Assembly (NCBI GenBank): GCA_030248215.1
Contig: JASANG010000809.1
Coordinates: 62,001-126,000 of the forward strand
Reading direction: 5' to 3'
Origin: Enoplolaimus lenunculus
Taxonomy: Eukaryota > Nematoda > Enoplea > Enoplida > Thoracostomopsidae
Length of the DNA: 64,000 nt
A program made the translations under genes and the position numbers. Position 1 is the first letter of the stretch, and the number at the start of each line of letters is the position of its first letter. Below are positions 23,041-32,760 of this stretch, one piece after another. The notes below the pieces were generated by a model. The model saw only the letters and a list, made by a program, of their open reading frames with translations. It made no database searches and was not told the origin of the DNA.

Positions 23041-24911
23041 TTATTTCAGTTTGCGACCGCAACGTTGGCAGTAAAATGAGCCCCGTTTGGCATTTCGTCT
23101 TCTATGCAAATTTATTGCAGACGACCGAGGTGTTGGAATCTCTTCGTACTCCCAGGAGTCTCGCGGAATACGCTCTTCATCTGATGACCCTGCGCATTCA
23201 CTGGATGAATTACGCGATGGGAACACCCACCACGATCCATAGCGAACCAAAGAACCGTGTCGAGAGTATACACTGTGTAAATGCATTTCCTCCGATAACC
23301 GCTTTTCAGATTTGTCAGATCTAACGCTTGTACGCTTCGTTGTACTTTTTAGTTCGTTATCGGCTGATTCTTGCTGATTTTCATTGCACGTTGATGTTTC
23401 ACCTTGCCAACTATCCCGTTTGCGTCTGTTTGCTATTTCAGGCAACAGCCTTCGGCGCTCGTCGTCAATTATTTGTCGCAGTCTTACGCACATATTGTGC
23501 AATTCTCCAATGCTTTGCGACAATTTTCGAAATTGTAGCAACCGCTCCGTTCGGTGACTAACCACACTTTTATCTGTTTGCTTTTTTGCACGCCGTCTGC
23601 CCGAAGAATGACGGTATTTTTTATGAGATTTTTCACTCGATTCTGTTTCGTAATCACTCACGTATCCAGGCTCAGAATCCTGCATCTTTAAAATCTGGTT
23701 AAGGTCATCCGCGTTTTGTGATAATTTTTGTTTAAGTTTGCTGCCGGTTTCCAGATGATCGGTTTCTTCGATTTTGTTTTCAGAAATATTTTGCTTCTCG
23801 CTGTTTGACTGCGATTCTCGTTGTTGTTTTCGTTTCGCCAATGACTGCGCTAGTTTGTCTATGATTTCTTGTGAGAATTGTTCGGTTTTTGAAGGACGAC
23901 GGCGTCTGCGTTTCTGTAAATCGGCTGTAGGTTCGCTTCGTCGTCTGTCTTTGCTTCTGAAAATAAACAATAAATGTTGAGCTTTTGAAATAAAATTGAA
24001 AATTATTATTTTTAAAGTTTTCTCATTTTACTATTTCAACTGGGGTGCGTCGGCGCATATGAAGCGTAAATGTTTTGTCTTTAAGTTGTAAACTATCCGT
24101 GCAGAAGTTTACAAAGCTTCAAACAAAGTTTTATAATTAAAAATTTGCCCGAATATTACGTGTTTAAGATGCTAAAAATCGGCATTCGTTGCACAGCTAT
24201 TTATGCTGCCTAGCAGTCCAGAAACAGAAACACTTTTATTCGCACACCACCAAATTGTTTTAGCAACGCTTGAAAACCTGCGTAGCCGTCATTTTAGAAA
24301 GGGTGGGCTCACGTTTTGTAAAAAATTCAAAAAAGGTTTTTGTGTTAAACTGAAAAAAGTAAATAAAACCTTGGACAAATGCCCAAATGAGAGTTTGTGT
24401 CGTAAACGGGGCTACGCATTTAAAGCTTAAAATTCACTCTACGTTAGATAATTATTTAAAACATTGTTTTGCTTTAAAGCTTGAAATTCACTCTACGTTA
24501 GATAATTATTTAAAACATTGTTTTGCTTTAAAGCTTGAAATTCACTCTACGTTAGATAATTATTTAAAACATTGTTTTGCTTTAAAGCTTGAAATTCACT
24601 CTACGTTAGATAATTATTTAAAACATTGTTTTGCTTTAAAGCTTGAAATTCACTCTACGTTAGATAATTATTTAAAACATTGTTTAGCTTTTACCGTTTG
24701 CTTCTACTTGAACTTGACCGTCTTCTTCTACGCTGTTTCCGTTTTTCGATGCTACGTTGATGCAAATGTTTCCAATGTGCTAAATGCCGCTTATCAATAT
24801 GTTCGTAAGGCTTGAATTCTTCAGGATCATCATTATCTAAAACAACAACAACAACAACAACAAACAACAAAAAACAACAACAGCAACAACAACAGCAGCA
24901 GCAGCAGCAGC

Positions 24912-24992
<81 letters not shown>

Positions 24993-25810
24993 AATAATAA
25001 TAACAGCAATAACAACAATAATAATAACAACAACAACATACTGTAGTGACAACATTAAGAGGGAGGTGTTAGTGGCACATAGTCAACGATGTTGCTTTTC
25101 TTTCGTACCCATGCCGACCTATGTTACATTTAGGGCCGTCATGTTTTGCTGCGGCACTGCACTAAATTATGTTAAGGATTCAGTGGTATTTATTCAATCG
25201 GCTTAGGCTTAATAATTTTAGACTCATTATAACGCAGTTGCTTACTGGAGTGCCCGAAGAAAAGGGGATAAATGTACTTCGTTAGAATTATAAAATTTAA
25301 GTGTTCCAATAATGAACTGCTTAGATTTGAAGCAAAGTTTTTCCCTGAGGGGGAATGTTAAAAATGCCCAAAATTCAAACGCGTACCTGAGCGTACCCCA
25401 GGGTGCTGTCCGGTTCTCCAATCGATCGCGGAAACATATCGCCTTGATGATGGCGGAAACCACCACCACTGATAGTAAGGTTCTAAACTTCCGGTTGAAT
25501 CATGGATTTCGTCGCCGTCGTTGTCAGAAGTTCTGGCTTGTTCTGTGTTTAATTCTTCGATAAATACTTGACTGTTTGACGGTTTTGAATCTTCCTGTTC
25601 TTGAGATTTCAATGTTTCGTTCAAGTCATCAGTTGTGGGCGATGATTCCATCTGATGAGGTTTGCGAATACTTGGATTTAATCTTGAAAGGGTTTTTGTA
25701 CGCTTTTCTCTAATATTTGCGTTTAGGTTCAGGCTTTGATTTGAGGAAAAGACTTACCTATGCGTAAAGTAGTTGTAGTTGGAAAGTTGTGGAACGAGTT
25801 CAGAGTTCAT
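23041..25810 (-). CDS. Uncharacterised basic, disordered protein, 477 residues, four exons
   Basis: I do not recognise the family. Exons 25810-25758, 25709-25387, 24836-24695 and 23956-23041 are joined by GT-AG introns of 48, 550 and 738 bases, all in phase, giving 1434 coding bases. The start MNSELVPQLSN is the first Met of the chain; Met38 (25651) is an alternative. Visible: an acidic Ser/Glu-rich part (residues 38-90), GSLEPYYQWWWFPP (91-104), DPEEFKPYEHIDKRH (exon 3) then an Arg/Ser-rich stretch (RRRRRSSSSRSKR), a likely coiled coil (about 307-350, ERLLQFRKLSQSIGEL onward), a second GSLVRYGSWWVFPS (407-420), and a C-terminal YCQRCGRKLK that resembles half a zinc-ribbon. The basic tracts suggest nuclear or RNA-associated localisation, which is inference. 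Open frames across three junctions make it a real gene. Confidence 0.8.
24432..24690. repeat. 54-bp minisatellite, five copies, inside intron 3 of the 477-residue gene
   Basis: Units starting ATTCACTCTACGTTAGATAA at 24432, 24486, 24540, 24594 and 24648 are nearly identical. The period is a multiple of three, so a plus-strand frame of 18-residue repeats opens by chance. On the gene's strand the array starts about four bases inside the donor at 24694. Confidence 0.92.
24840..25040. repeat. (CAA)n microsatellite forming the 3' end of an intron
   Basis: About 200 bases of CAA with CAG, AAT and CAAAA interruptions. On the minus strand this reads (TTG)n and runs straight into the TTTTAG acceptor of exon 3 (24837-24839). 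It opens meaningless poly-Gln, poly-Leu and poly-Val frames. Confidence 0.92.
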
Positions 25811-26583
25811 TCTTTAGTTCTGAGTTTGAAACAAAAATTTACAAAATATTTCCATGCTTTAAGAAATGCGTCTTTCTCTTGAAAATTTGGTCAGATTTAT
25901 TTAATTATCACAGTGGGTCCCGATTCTAACGGTTAAGCACAGGGTGAAATAGATCACAAACTCTCTACATAATAGTGTTTTATTTACTTACGTATTTAGT
26001 ATAAATTTTTCGGGGCATATGATATTGAATGTAGGCCTCGCCTTTTAAGCTTTGTCAAACCGCCGCTGCAAAATTCATTAAATTTTCTCAAACATTCGTA
26101 AATCGTTTCAGATCTTACCAAAATTATCATAACAAATTTCAAAAGTTAACCTTTATTATGCCAGAATGTTAACGCTTCCTTAAGTATTTTACATAAGAAA
26201 AACGTTGCGATATATAAGTTCCATATAGAAAATGAATGATTTTCCGTCAATTTAACTAAAAACGAATATTTTACTGATGTACTGGCGTTTACATTGGGTA
26301 AAAATTCAACAAACCTTCATATGTCCATACCAGCGAACGAAACGACATTATTTCTTTGAGGCTTAGCGGCAATTCAAGTAGGTATTTCAATTCTAGTATG
26401 TATTTACTGAGTGTTACTATGTAGGCAAAGGTTGATATAATTCTTTACTGTGAACGAAATTAATTTTTTAGTTTAAATTACCTTTACCGTTTAAATCTTT
26501 TACATTTTGAGAGTACAAGCGCGTAAATAACACTCATTATTTTAAAACGTTTATAAAACTCAACCAGTCGTAGTGGGACTACA
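25811..26583. other. 5' flank of the 477-residue protein gene
   Basis: AT-rich, no frame or repeat recognised. It should include the minus-strand promoter, but no motif is convincing. Confidence 0.3.
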
Positions 26584-27526
26584 TTTATTAAGCGAAGCTC
26601 GAACGCACGTAAGCAATTAAGCTAATATGCAAATTAGCTATTAGCTAACTATTCAATTATCGGTTGCGGATGTGTGTAAACTATTAATTCAAATTCCTCG
26701 CACCTAAAAACCCTTCAGCCACTCTAATAATTTTTGGAATAATTTAAAAAGTCCTAATTTTGTTTTGCCAATTAAGCTAATATGCAAATTATTAGCTAAC
26801 TATTCAATTATCGGTTTTGGAGGTTTGTAAACAATTTATTCAGATTCTTCGCACCCAAAAGCCTTCAGTAAACCCTAATAATTATTGAAATAATTTAAAA
26901 AGTCCTAGTTTTGTCTTGTCAATTAAGCTAATATGCAAATTAGCTATTAGCTAACTCTTCAATTATCGGTTTTGGATGTTTGTAAACTATTTGTTCAAAT
27001 TCCTCGCACCAAAAAACCCTTTAGTGCTGAAATTATATTGCTTTTAACCTTAATAATTAGTGAAATATTGTAAAAAGTCCTAATTTAGGCTTATAAACTA
27101 TGTTAATATCCAAATTATCTATTAGCTAACTGCTCAATTATCGGTCTTGGAGGTTTGCAAACAGTCTACACAGATTCCTCGCACCCAAAAACCCTTTAAT
27201 GCTAAAATTAGATTGCTTCTAACTGTAATAATTAGTAAAATATTGTGGAAAGTCCTAATTTAGGCTAAATTAATTATGCAAATTAGCCTGTAGCTAATAA
27301 ACGGCTTAAAATTTTAAAACCCTAATGCGAGGTTAACACCCCACAATAATTGGCTTTGAAACAAAAAAAGTTTATCAAAATCGGTTTAGCCGTTCCTGAG
27401 ATTCTTTTCGGACGGACAGACGGACAGACGGACGAACGGACATCAACCTTTCGACCCCCAAGTACAAAACATAAAACGCTTCGCAAAACTCCGAGCTTCG
27501 CTCGGAGTTTCGCTTCGCTCAATAAA
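26584..27526 (-). mobile_element. 943-bp GAGCGAAG-ended element, copy 2
   Basis: TTTATTAAGCGAAGC at the left and GCTTCGCTCAATAAA at the right are inverted repeats (14 of 15). Reading the minus strand, it has the GTCC-rich microsatellite, the ACCGATTTTGATAAACTTTT block and tandem TAATTTGCATATTAGC units, as in the copy at 16524-17423. An extra small hairpin (CTCCGAGC/GCTCGGAG, 27490-27507) sits near the right end. Confidence 0.82.
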
Positions 27527-27568
27527 TAGTATAAAAAGTAAAATGGCACATCTGCAATCAGATACCGA

Positions 27569-28043
27569 GGCCCATGTAAAGTTCGAGGGAGGAACGTTTT
27601 TCTGCGAGACAGCAATAGAGTAAACTAATTTTTTGCTTAGGCTTAAGGCTTAGGAATAAGCTCATTCGGCACTTTTGTAGTTTTCCCACATTGGACAGTT
27701 TCCCACCGCCGCAAAATTGCCTTTCCAGGGGGCTGCCGCCCACTGCACCCCTGCTATTTGAAAGGATACTAAACAGGACGGGGAGCTGCGGCCCCTGAAC
27801 CCTTCAAATCCCAAGGTGTGCAGAAGTGCGACAGCCCCGACGAAAAGCAACGCAAAATGGAGAAAATTTTTAAAACTAGTTTTTAACAGAAAAGCAAAGC
27901 ATTTTTATGTTACAAGTGAAAAAGTTTCCCCCAACATTTGCTTAGTGGCGGGAAAAACTACGAATGTGCCGCTCATTCTTTACGCTTAGGCATAGGCTTA
28001 GGTATAAGCTCATTCGTGCGCTTAGGCTTAGGCTTAGGAATAT
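27569..28043 (-). repeat. TTAGGC-core element, copy e, split by a nested element
   Basis: Minus strand: arrays of CCTAAG with the family tail (TTTACTCTATTGCTGTC, AACGTTCC, ending CATGGGCC at 27569). The array is interrupted at a conserved GAATAAGCTCATT position by the element at 27667-27971 and resumes after it as TTTACGCTTAGG. Confidence 0.75.
27667..27971. mobile_element. 305-bp inverted-repeat element inserted in a TTAGGC-core element
   Basis: Left end CGGCACTTTTGTAGTTTTCC and right end (inverted) CGGCACATTCGTAGTTTTTC match closely. CTCATT flanks both sides (27661-27666 and 27972-27977) and occurs once in uninterrupted family members, so it is a target duplication. The interior has a GC-rich GGGGGCTGCCGCCC section and no transposase frame. 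Confidence 0.78.
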
Positions 28044-28268
28044 GTTTGTACTAACATTGGCGAATCCTGATAACTAAGTTATTAATCTAAAGGGTAAAAG
28101 CGAAAATCTAAAGGACTCCGACATTGTTCTCTAACCTTGTTCTACGGACGAAATAAATAGTGCTAAACAAGTTCCTAAGGCGACAAAATTGCTAATTCTA
28201 TGTTTAGTTTTTAACTATATACAACGTTTGGTATGAGAAGACTAAAAACAGCCGGTCTCGGTGAATAA

Positions 28269-28402
28269 GGGTTACGCTATGCTTGACGTCCGGCGTTGTC
28301 CGTCACCGTGCGTAACCCGTACGGCGCCGTCCATCACCCGTACGGCGCCGCACTGTGCGGGTGACGGACGGCACCGCGCGTCAAAAAAGTATAGCGCAAC
28401 CC
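28269..28402. mobile_element. 134-bp PIF/Harbinger-like MITE, GC-rich
   Basis: Ends GGGTTACGCTATGCTT and (inverted) GGGTTGCGCTATACTT, flanked by TAA on both sides (28266-28268 and 28403-28405). A three-base TWA duplication with GGG ends is the PIF/Harbinger habit. The interior consists of GTCACCGTGCG, CCCGTACGGCGCC and GGGTGACGGACGGC pieces that fold into a GC-rich hairpin. Confidence 0.72.
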
Positions 28403-28692
28403 TAACGCTATTTAAATTTAGCTTAAAATTTTTATACTTTTAAATACCTATAGAATTTATCGAATTTGTATATACATAAAACGCAGCGACACTCAGTTTT
28501 ACATCCGCCTATTTTATTACAGTCTCTTATTTCTTTTTGGTTTTTATGTTGAAAAACAATATTGCGTTTTAATAAAATTTAAATTTAGAAAATTTTTTAT
28601 AATATTTTACAAAAATAAATGAGCGTAAATATTAGAAAAACACCGATGCATTGTAGTTTCCCACCGTAGTAACAAAGTTCTGCTTATACTAA

Positions 28693-28983
28693 GTGTTGCT
28701 CTATATTGGACGTCCGGCGCCGTTCGTCACCGTGCGTCACCCGTACGGCACCGTCCGTCACCGTGCGTCGCCCGTACGTCACCGTGCGTCACCCGCACGG
28801 CGCCGTCCGCTATCCGTACGAAGCCGTTCGTCACCATTCGCACCATACCTTATCGTACGTGAGCATCATACCCTATCGAACGTGTGTTATTTGCGTACGA
28901 TAGCGCACGGTGACTGACTGCGCCGTACGGGTGACGCACTATGACGATCGGCGCCGGACGTCAACAAATGTATAGCGCACCCC
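28693..28983. mobile_element. 291-bp PIF/Harbinger-like MITE, larger relative
   Basis: Ends GTGTTGCTCTATATTGGACG and (inverted) GGGGTGCGCTATACATTTGT, both running into GACGTCCGGCGCC. Flanks are TAA and TTA, so the target duplication is imperfect. The interior is an expanded GTCACCGTGCGTCACCCG array. The frames covering it at 28693-28917 are products of that array and not genes. Confidence 0.7.
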
Positions 28984-30287
28984 TTAGGCTTAAAGCTGAG
29001 AAATATGGTTACACTACTGCTACGGCTCTCAGCTATACATGGACCGCTTGTGGAAAAGTCTTTTCCACTGTGGAGGGAAACTATAAAAGTGCCATATTTT
29101 AGAAACTAGAATTTTACATTTGTTGTCTAAATTTGCGAACTATACCGTACCATTCTAAAGCTAACAATGAACTAGCGAACCCTTGTGCCTTCGTTTCACG
29201 TTTTACATTCATCAACTCGCATTCCAATAATTAAACACACCACAAGAGACTTCATTAAATCTAATTCGGCTTAGGTTAGGTTTGCGTGACGCGAACTGGT
29301 GTTCTAACGTCACAAAATGCAAGCGCTAACCACCACCACAAAAATAAAGTCTCTGACGGCTTTCGAAGAATTATCCGTTTGATATTAACATTTCAGCGGT
29401 ATATAATGCTTTTATACGCGTAAGCTTATCACCATGATAATTACATGATAATCACCCTATCTGCCCACAGTTCACCCCTAAGGGTTGCTATGGGTAACTC
29501 AACACGCGTGTGAGGTTTCACCGTTGTCGGTGTTATTCTGCTTTTAATATTTGCGGCCGTTTTTAATCAGCAGTAACGTTTTTACACGTGTATCTAAACA
29601 GCGCCTTTACACGGTTGTCCTGTTGTCTAAGGTTTGATCAAGTTGCTAGGTTTTAGGTATCAGAGGAGACAGAAGTTTTTGGAGAAGAAATAAAAAATCT
29701 TGTGAAAGTTTTTTTGCAAGCCGTGGAAAATATTTTGACCTCTACGGACTGAGATTATTGTAATGTTGAAAAAAGGATATTCATAGGTTTTTATATGCGG
29801 TACCTTGTGTACTGATCTGACCTGTTATAATGGATTTAGTGTGGTTCGTACTTTTCATATGAACGAATAGTTCCTGCTCGATATTAATAGCGGCTTATTT
29901 GAAATAATACCTTAGAAGCAATTCTAACACAACATTCTTCTTTTTATTAAAGGCAATGATTAAAAATAAAGAAATATCAAAGTTGTTAGCAAAATTTGTA
30001 CAATTTACTGCAGCTAATTTAATTTTTAATCAAGGCAATCTCAAGTGTTATCATCATGTATTTCCTCATGTAGAAGCTGTAAATAATTTTCGTAGTATTT
30101 CTTGTTTACACAAAAATTAAGTTGACAATTCTGGCTACGACGCTGCTAGGGAAAAATGGCGCTCAGTTAAACCGGGATTCAGCCACTTTAAAAGCATAAC
30201 TTTTGAATTTTTACTTTGAATTTAGACGAATACTTTCACTCTTAAAACAGGGCACTCACCAAATTACAGTATATAATAAGACGACCA
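28984..30287. other. Intergenic, no gene recognised
   Basis: No frame above background and no match to the repeat families seen elsewhere in the window. A CACGCG-containing patch near 29500 is unremarkable. Confidence 0.3.
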
Positions 30288-30465
30288 CACGGCAAAAAAT
30301 GGTGAGTAAAATTGACGCTCTGAGTCAGATTCGACTCCGCCAGAGTGAAACGTGCAACTTAGTGAGTCGAATTTAACTATAGCGGAATCGAATTTGACTC
30401 AATTTGTGTAGTCCCATAGAGCCTATTTCGGAGAGAGTCAATTTGACTCACCATTTTTTGCAGTG
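30288..30465. mobile_element. 178-bp CACTG-ended MITE
   Basis: Left end CACGGCAAAAAATGGTGAGT and right end (inverted) CACTGCAAAAAATGGTGAGT differ at one base. CA flanks each side (30286-30287, 30466-30467). The interior repeats GAGTCGAATTTGACT-like units. CACTR ends with a short duplication are seen in EnSpm/CACTA and Chapaev groups; I cannot choose between them. Confidence 0.78.
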
Positions 30466-30969
30466 CAGTATTTTGTTTCGATTTTATGCCATTTTTAGTT
30501 TAGTTTAGTTTTGAAGTTCAATAGAAACTAATGCCTTTCTGGCAACAAAAGTATATGTAACTTTCGCAAATTTTACTGAAATAAATTGTATACCATCATG
30601 GTACTGTTTTTCGTCGAATTCATTTTGGATTCCATTTTTTCACACAACTTAACGGATTTCGTCAACCGCGCCGTGCCTTTTTCCCCTAACCTCCAAGGTC
30701 TAAGGACCCTAACAACTATGCCCCTTGGGAAAACCAATCAGCAATGCTAGTTCTGCGCCCTGTTAGATGTCACCTTTCTACGGTCAAAACACAGGTCGGG
30801 GCGCTCCAGGTACTTCAATCGAATATTTAATCGTCAACGTTGTAGTGTATATATATCGTTGTATAGAAATAAAGGCCGAGTTATTGCACACTGTAACACC
30901 TGCCGTAGTTCATAGCTTATTACGCAGAACGGCTTACCGTTCTTGCGATATATTGCTTATGTATAGAAC

Positions 30970-31144
30970 GGGCCGTAACAGTAGTATAAGCGTACTAATA
31001 AGCCTAAGCTTAAGCCTATATCTAAGCGTAAAAATGAACTTACTCCTAACATTAAGGTTATCTTGGACAAAAATAGTCTAAGCGTAACCATTTTCAACTG
31101 CCGCCCCGCAGAAAAATGTCCCGCCCCTGATCTTTACATGGGCC
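30970..31144 (+). repeat. TTAGGC-core element, copy f
   Basis: Complete: GGGCCGTAACAGTAGTATAA, degenerate CCTAAG units, AAAAATAGTCTAAGCG, CGCCCCGCAGAAAAATGTC and CTGATCTTTACATGGGCC. The left and right ends share an inverted GGGCC-type motif. Confidence 0.75.
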
Positions 31145-31930
31145 TGAGATATGAACGTACGCTGCTGCGATGCGTCAAGTCAATAGCGGCAGTAGCCGAA
31201 CCAAAACAAACGAGTGCATGTACGAGAGCGTCGCTGTCTTGCTGTGTAAGTGAATAAAGCACGCGTGCATGTACACGCGTGGAACGCGTGCGATAGCACG
31301 AGTTCAGAACGAGTGCGGTGCACGCGTGATTTGTTAAAATTTTATAAGCTGTAAAGTTTGTGTAGGTTATATTTTAATGTTAGAATAGATGCGTTTGTAT
31401 TTTCTCGCCGTGTAGCTGGTCAACACACATGAGGTACAGTTAACCGTTCCTCATACATGGGTGTACAGCCGGATGGTAAAATAAATACTGCTTAAAGGTG
31501 TCAATTATCTCCCTATTAGATATACATTTGGTCTAACGTCCTACTTGCACTACTGAACTCAATATTCATGCAACATTATGGTAAGTTATCCCCCACAACT
31601 CCCGTTTGGCGGCTATAAGACCAGGGTCGAAAGACCAAGTCCATATTTTAAAAACATCTCCTGACTTCAAAACCAAAGTTTTTGCAGATGTCGAACCGGA
31701 AATGTTTCCATGTCTTGTTACACCGCTCCGCTCGTGAAATTTTGTTAATGCGAGCCCATGCAGCATGCAGCAGATGCTTGAAGTTGAGGACACGATTCAC
31801 TTCACTGCATATACCTAGTACAAAACGAACTAATTTTTAACCTGAACTGCCAGAAGCTTTTTCGGAGAGCCCCAACAACAGGTCCCGGCCTGGGAGGCAC
31901 CCATGAGATACCAAATGGGTCCTCGCCAAG

Positions 31931-32368
31931 CAGGGTGCAACCGGAACTATAAAACACCTGAACCGGAACCGGAAACTCAAAAAATACCGAAACCTGAACA
32001 GGTGCTAGAATCGCATAACATAAAATACTTGTTACCGAAAAATTCATATTTAACGCTATTTTATCGCTTTTAACGGTGTAGTAAACACACAATTTAGGAT
32101 GTCAAAATCTTGAGTAAGATGCAGCAGCTGAAAACGTATGATAAATTACGAAGTATGATACAAATTGAAAATTTGGCAATACATGCTCAGACAATTTTAG
32201 AAAATTAAGTTAGGATAATATGCGAATTTTTTAAATTTTCGAATGCGAAAAATATTCAGTACCAAAAATACCGAAAAATTTCGGTGAAAAAATACTGAAC
32301 ATTACCGGAACCGGATAGTGCAAAATACAGGATTTTCCTGCCAAAACCAGTATTCCAGTTTCACACTG
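31931..32368. mobile_element. 438-bp hAT-type MITE, second copy of the CAGGGTGCAACCGGA family
   Basis: Left end CAGGGTGCAACCGGAAC; right end (inverted) CAGTGTGAAACTGGAAT. Flanking octamers TCGCCAAG (31923-31930) and ACGCCAAG (32369-32376) agree at seven of eight bases. The interior holds ACCGGAACCGGAAA and ACCGAAAAATTTCGGT tracts. It is more diverged, and so probably older, than the copy at 21118. Confidence 0.78.
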
Positions 32369-32519
32369 ACGCCAAGTATACCGCATTAAAAAAGTAAGAA
32401 TGCTTGCTGCTTTGCTGTTGTACGTTTCAGTTGGCCCATATAAACCATAAGAACCTGCTCAAACCTAAGCCTGAACCTAAGAAACAAAAAATGTTCAGTT
32501 TGATCAACTGGCTTATAAA

Positions 32520-32760
32520 CAGGAGTAAATCCAAAATTTTCTCACTCGGAAGAAGCTTCAAATGTTATAAAACGCAAAAATTACAATATAGGAACCTTAA
32601 CATTTTATCACTAAAACAATTTCTGAGAGTAAAAATTGTATTTTTTACAAAAAATTTTCTGAGAGGAAAATTGTAAGGTAAGAGCTTGCCATTTTTTCAC
32701 AAAAAATTCTGATGTGGGTGATGAAAGGCCTGACCCACCCCCCGCTGGATCCGCTAATTC
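32520..32760 (+). repeat. Second copy of the approximately 70-bp-unit degenerate repeat
   Basis: AACATTTTATCACTAAAACA, ATTTCTGAGAG and AAAATTGTAAGGTAAG units, ending CCCCCCGCTGGATCCGC, match the repeat at 14165-14455. No protein is expected. Confidence 0.5.

Noticed and set aside
24432-24690. CRISPR-like regular repeats
   Set aside because: The units are contiguous with no unique spacers, in a eukaryotic intron.
24387-24815. 142-codon plus-strand frame with five 18-residue repeats
   Set aside because: The repeat is a 54-bp minisatellite in an intron of the minus-strand gene. The frame survives because the period divides by three.
24812-25055. Poly-Gln, poly-Leu and poly-Val frames
   Set aside because: Direct translations of the (CAA)n microsatellite on each strand.
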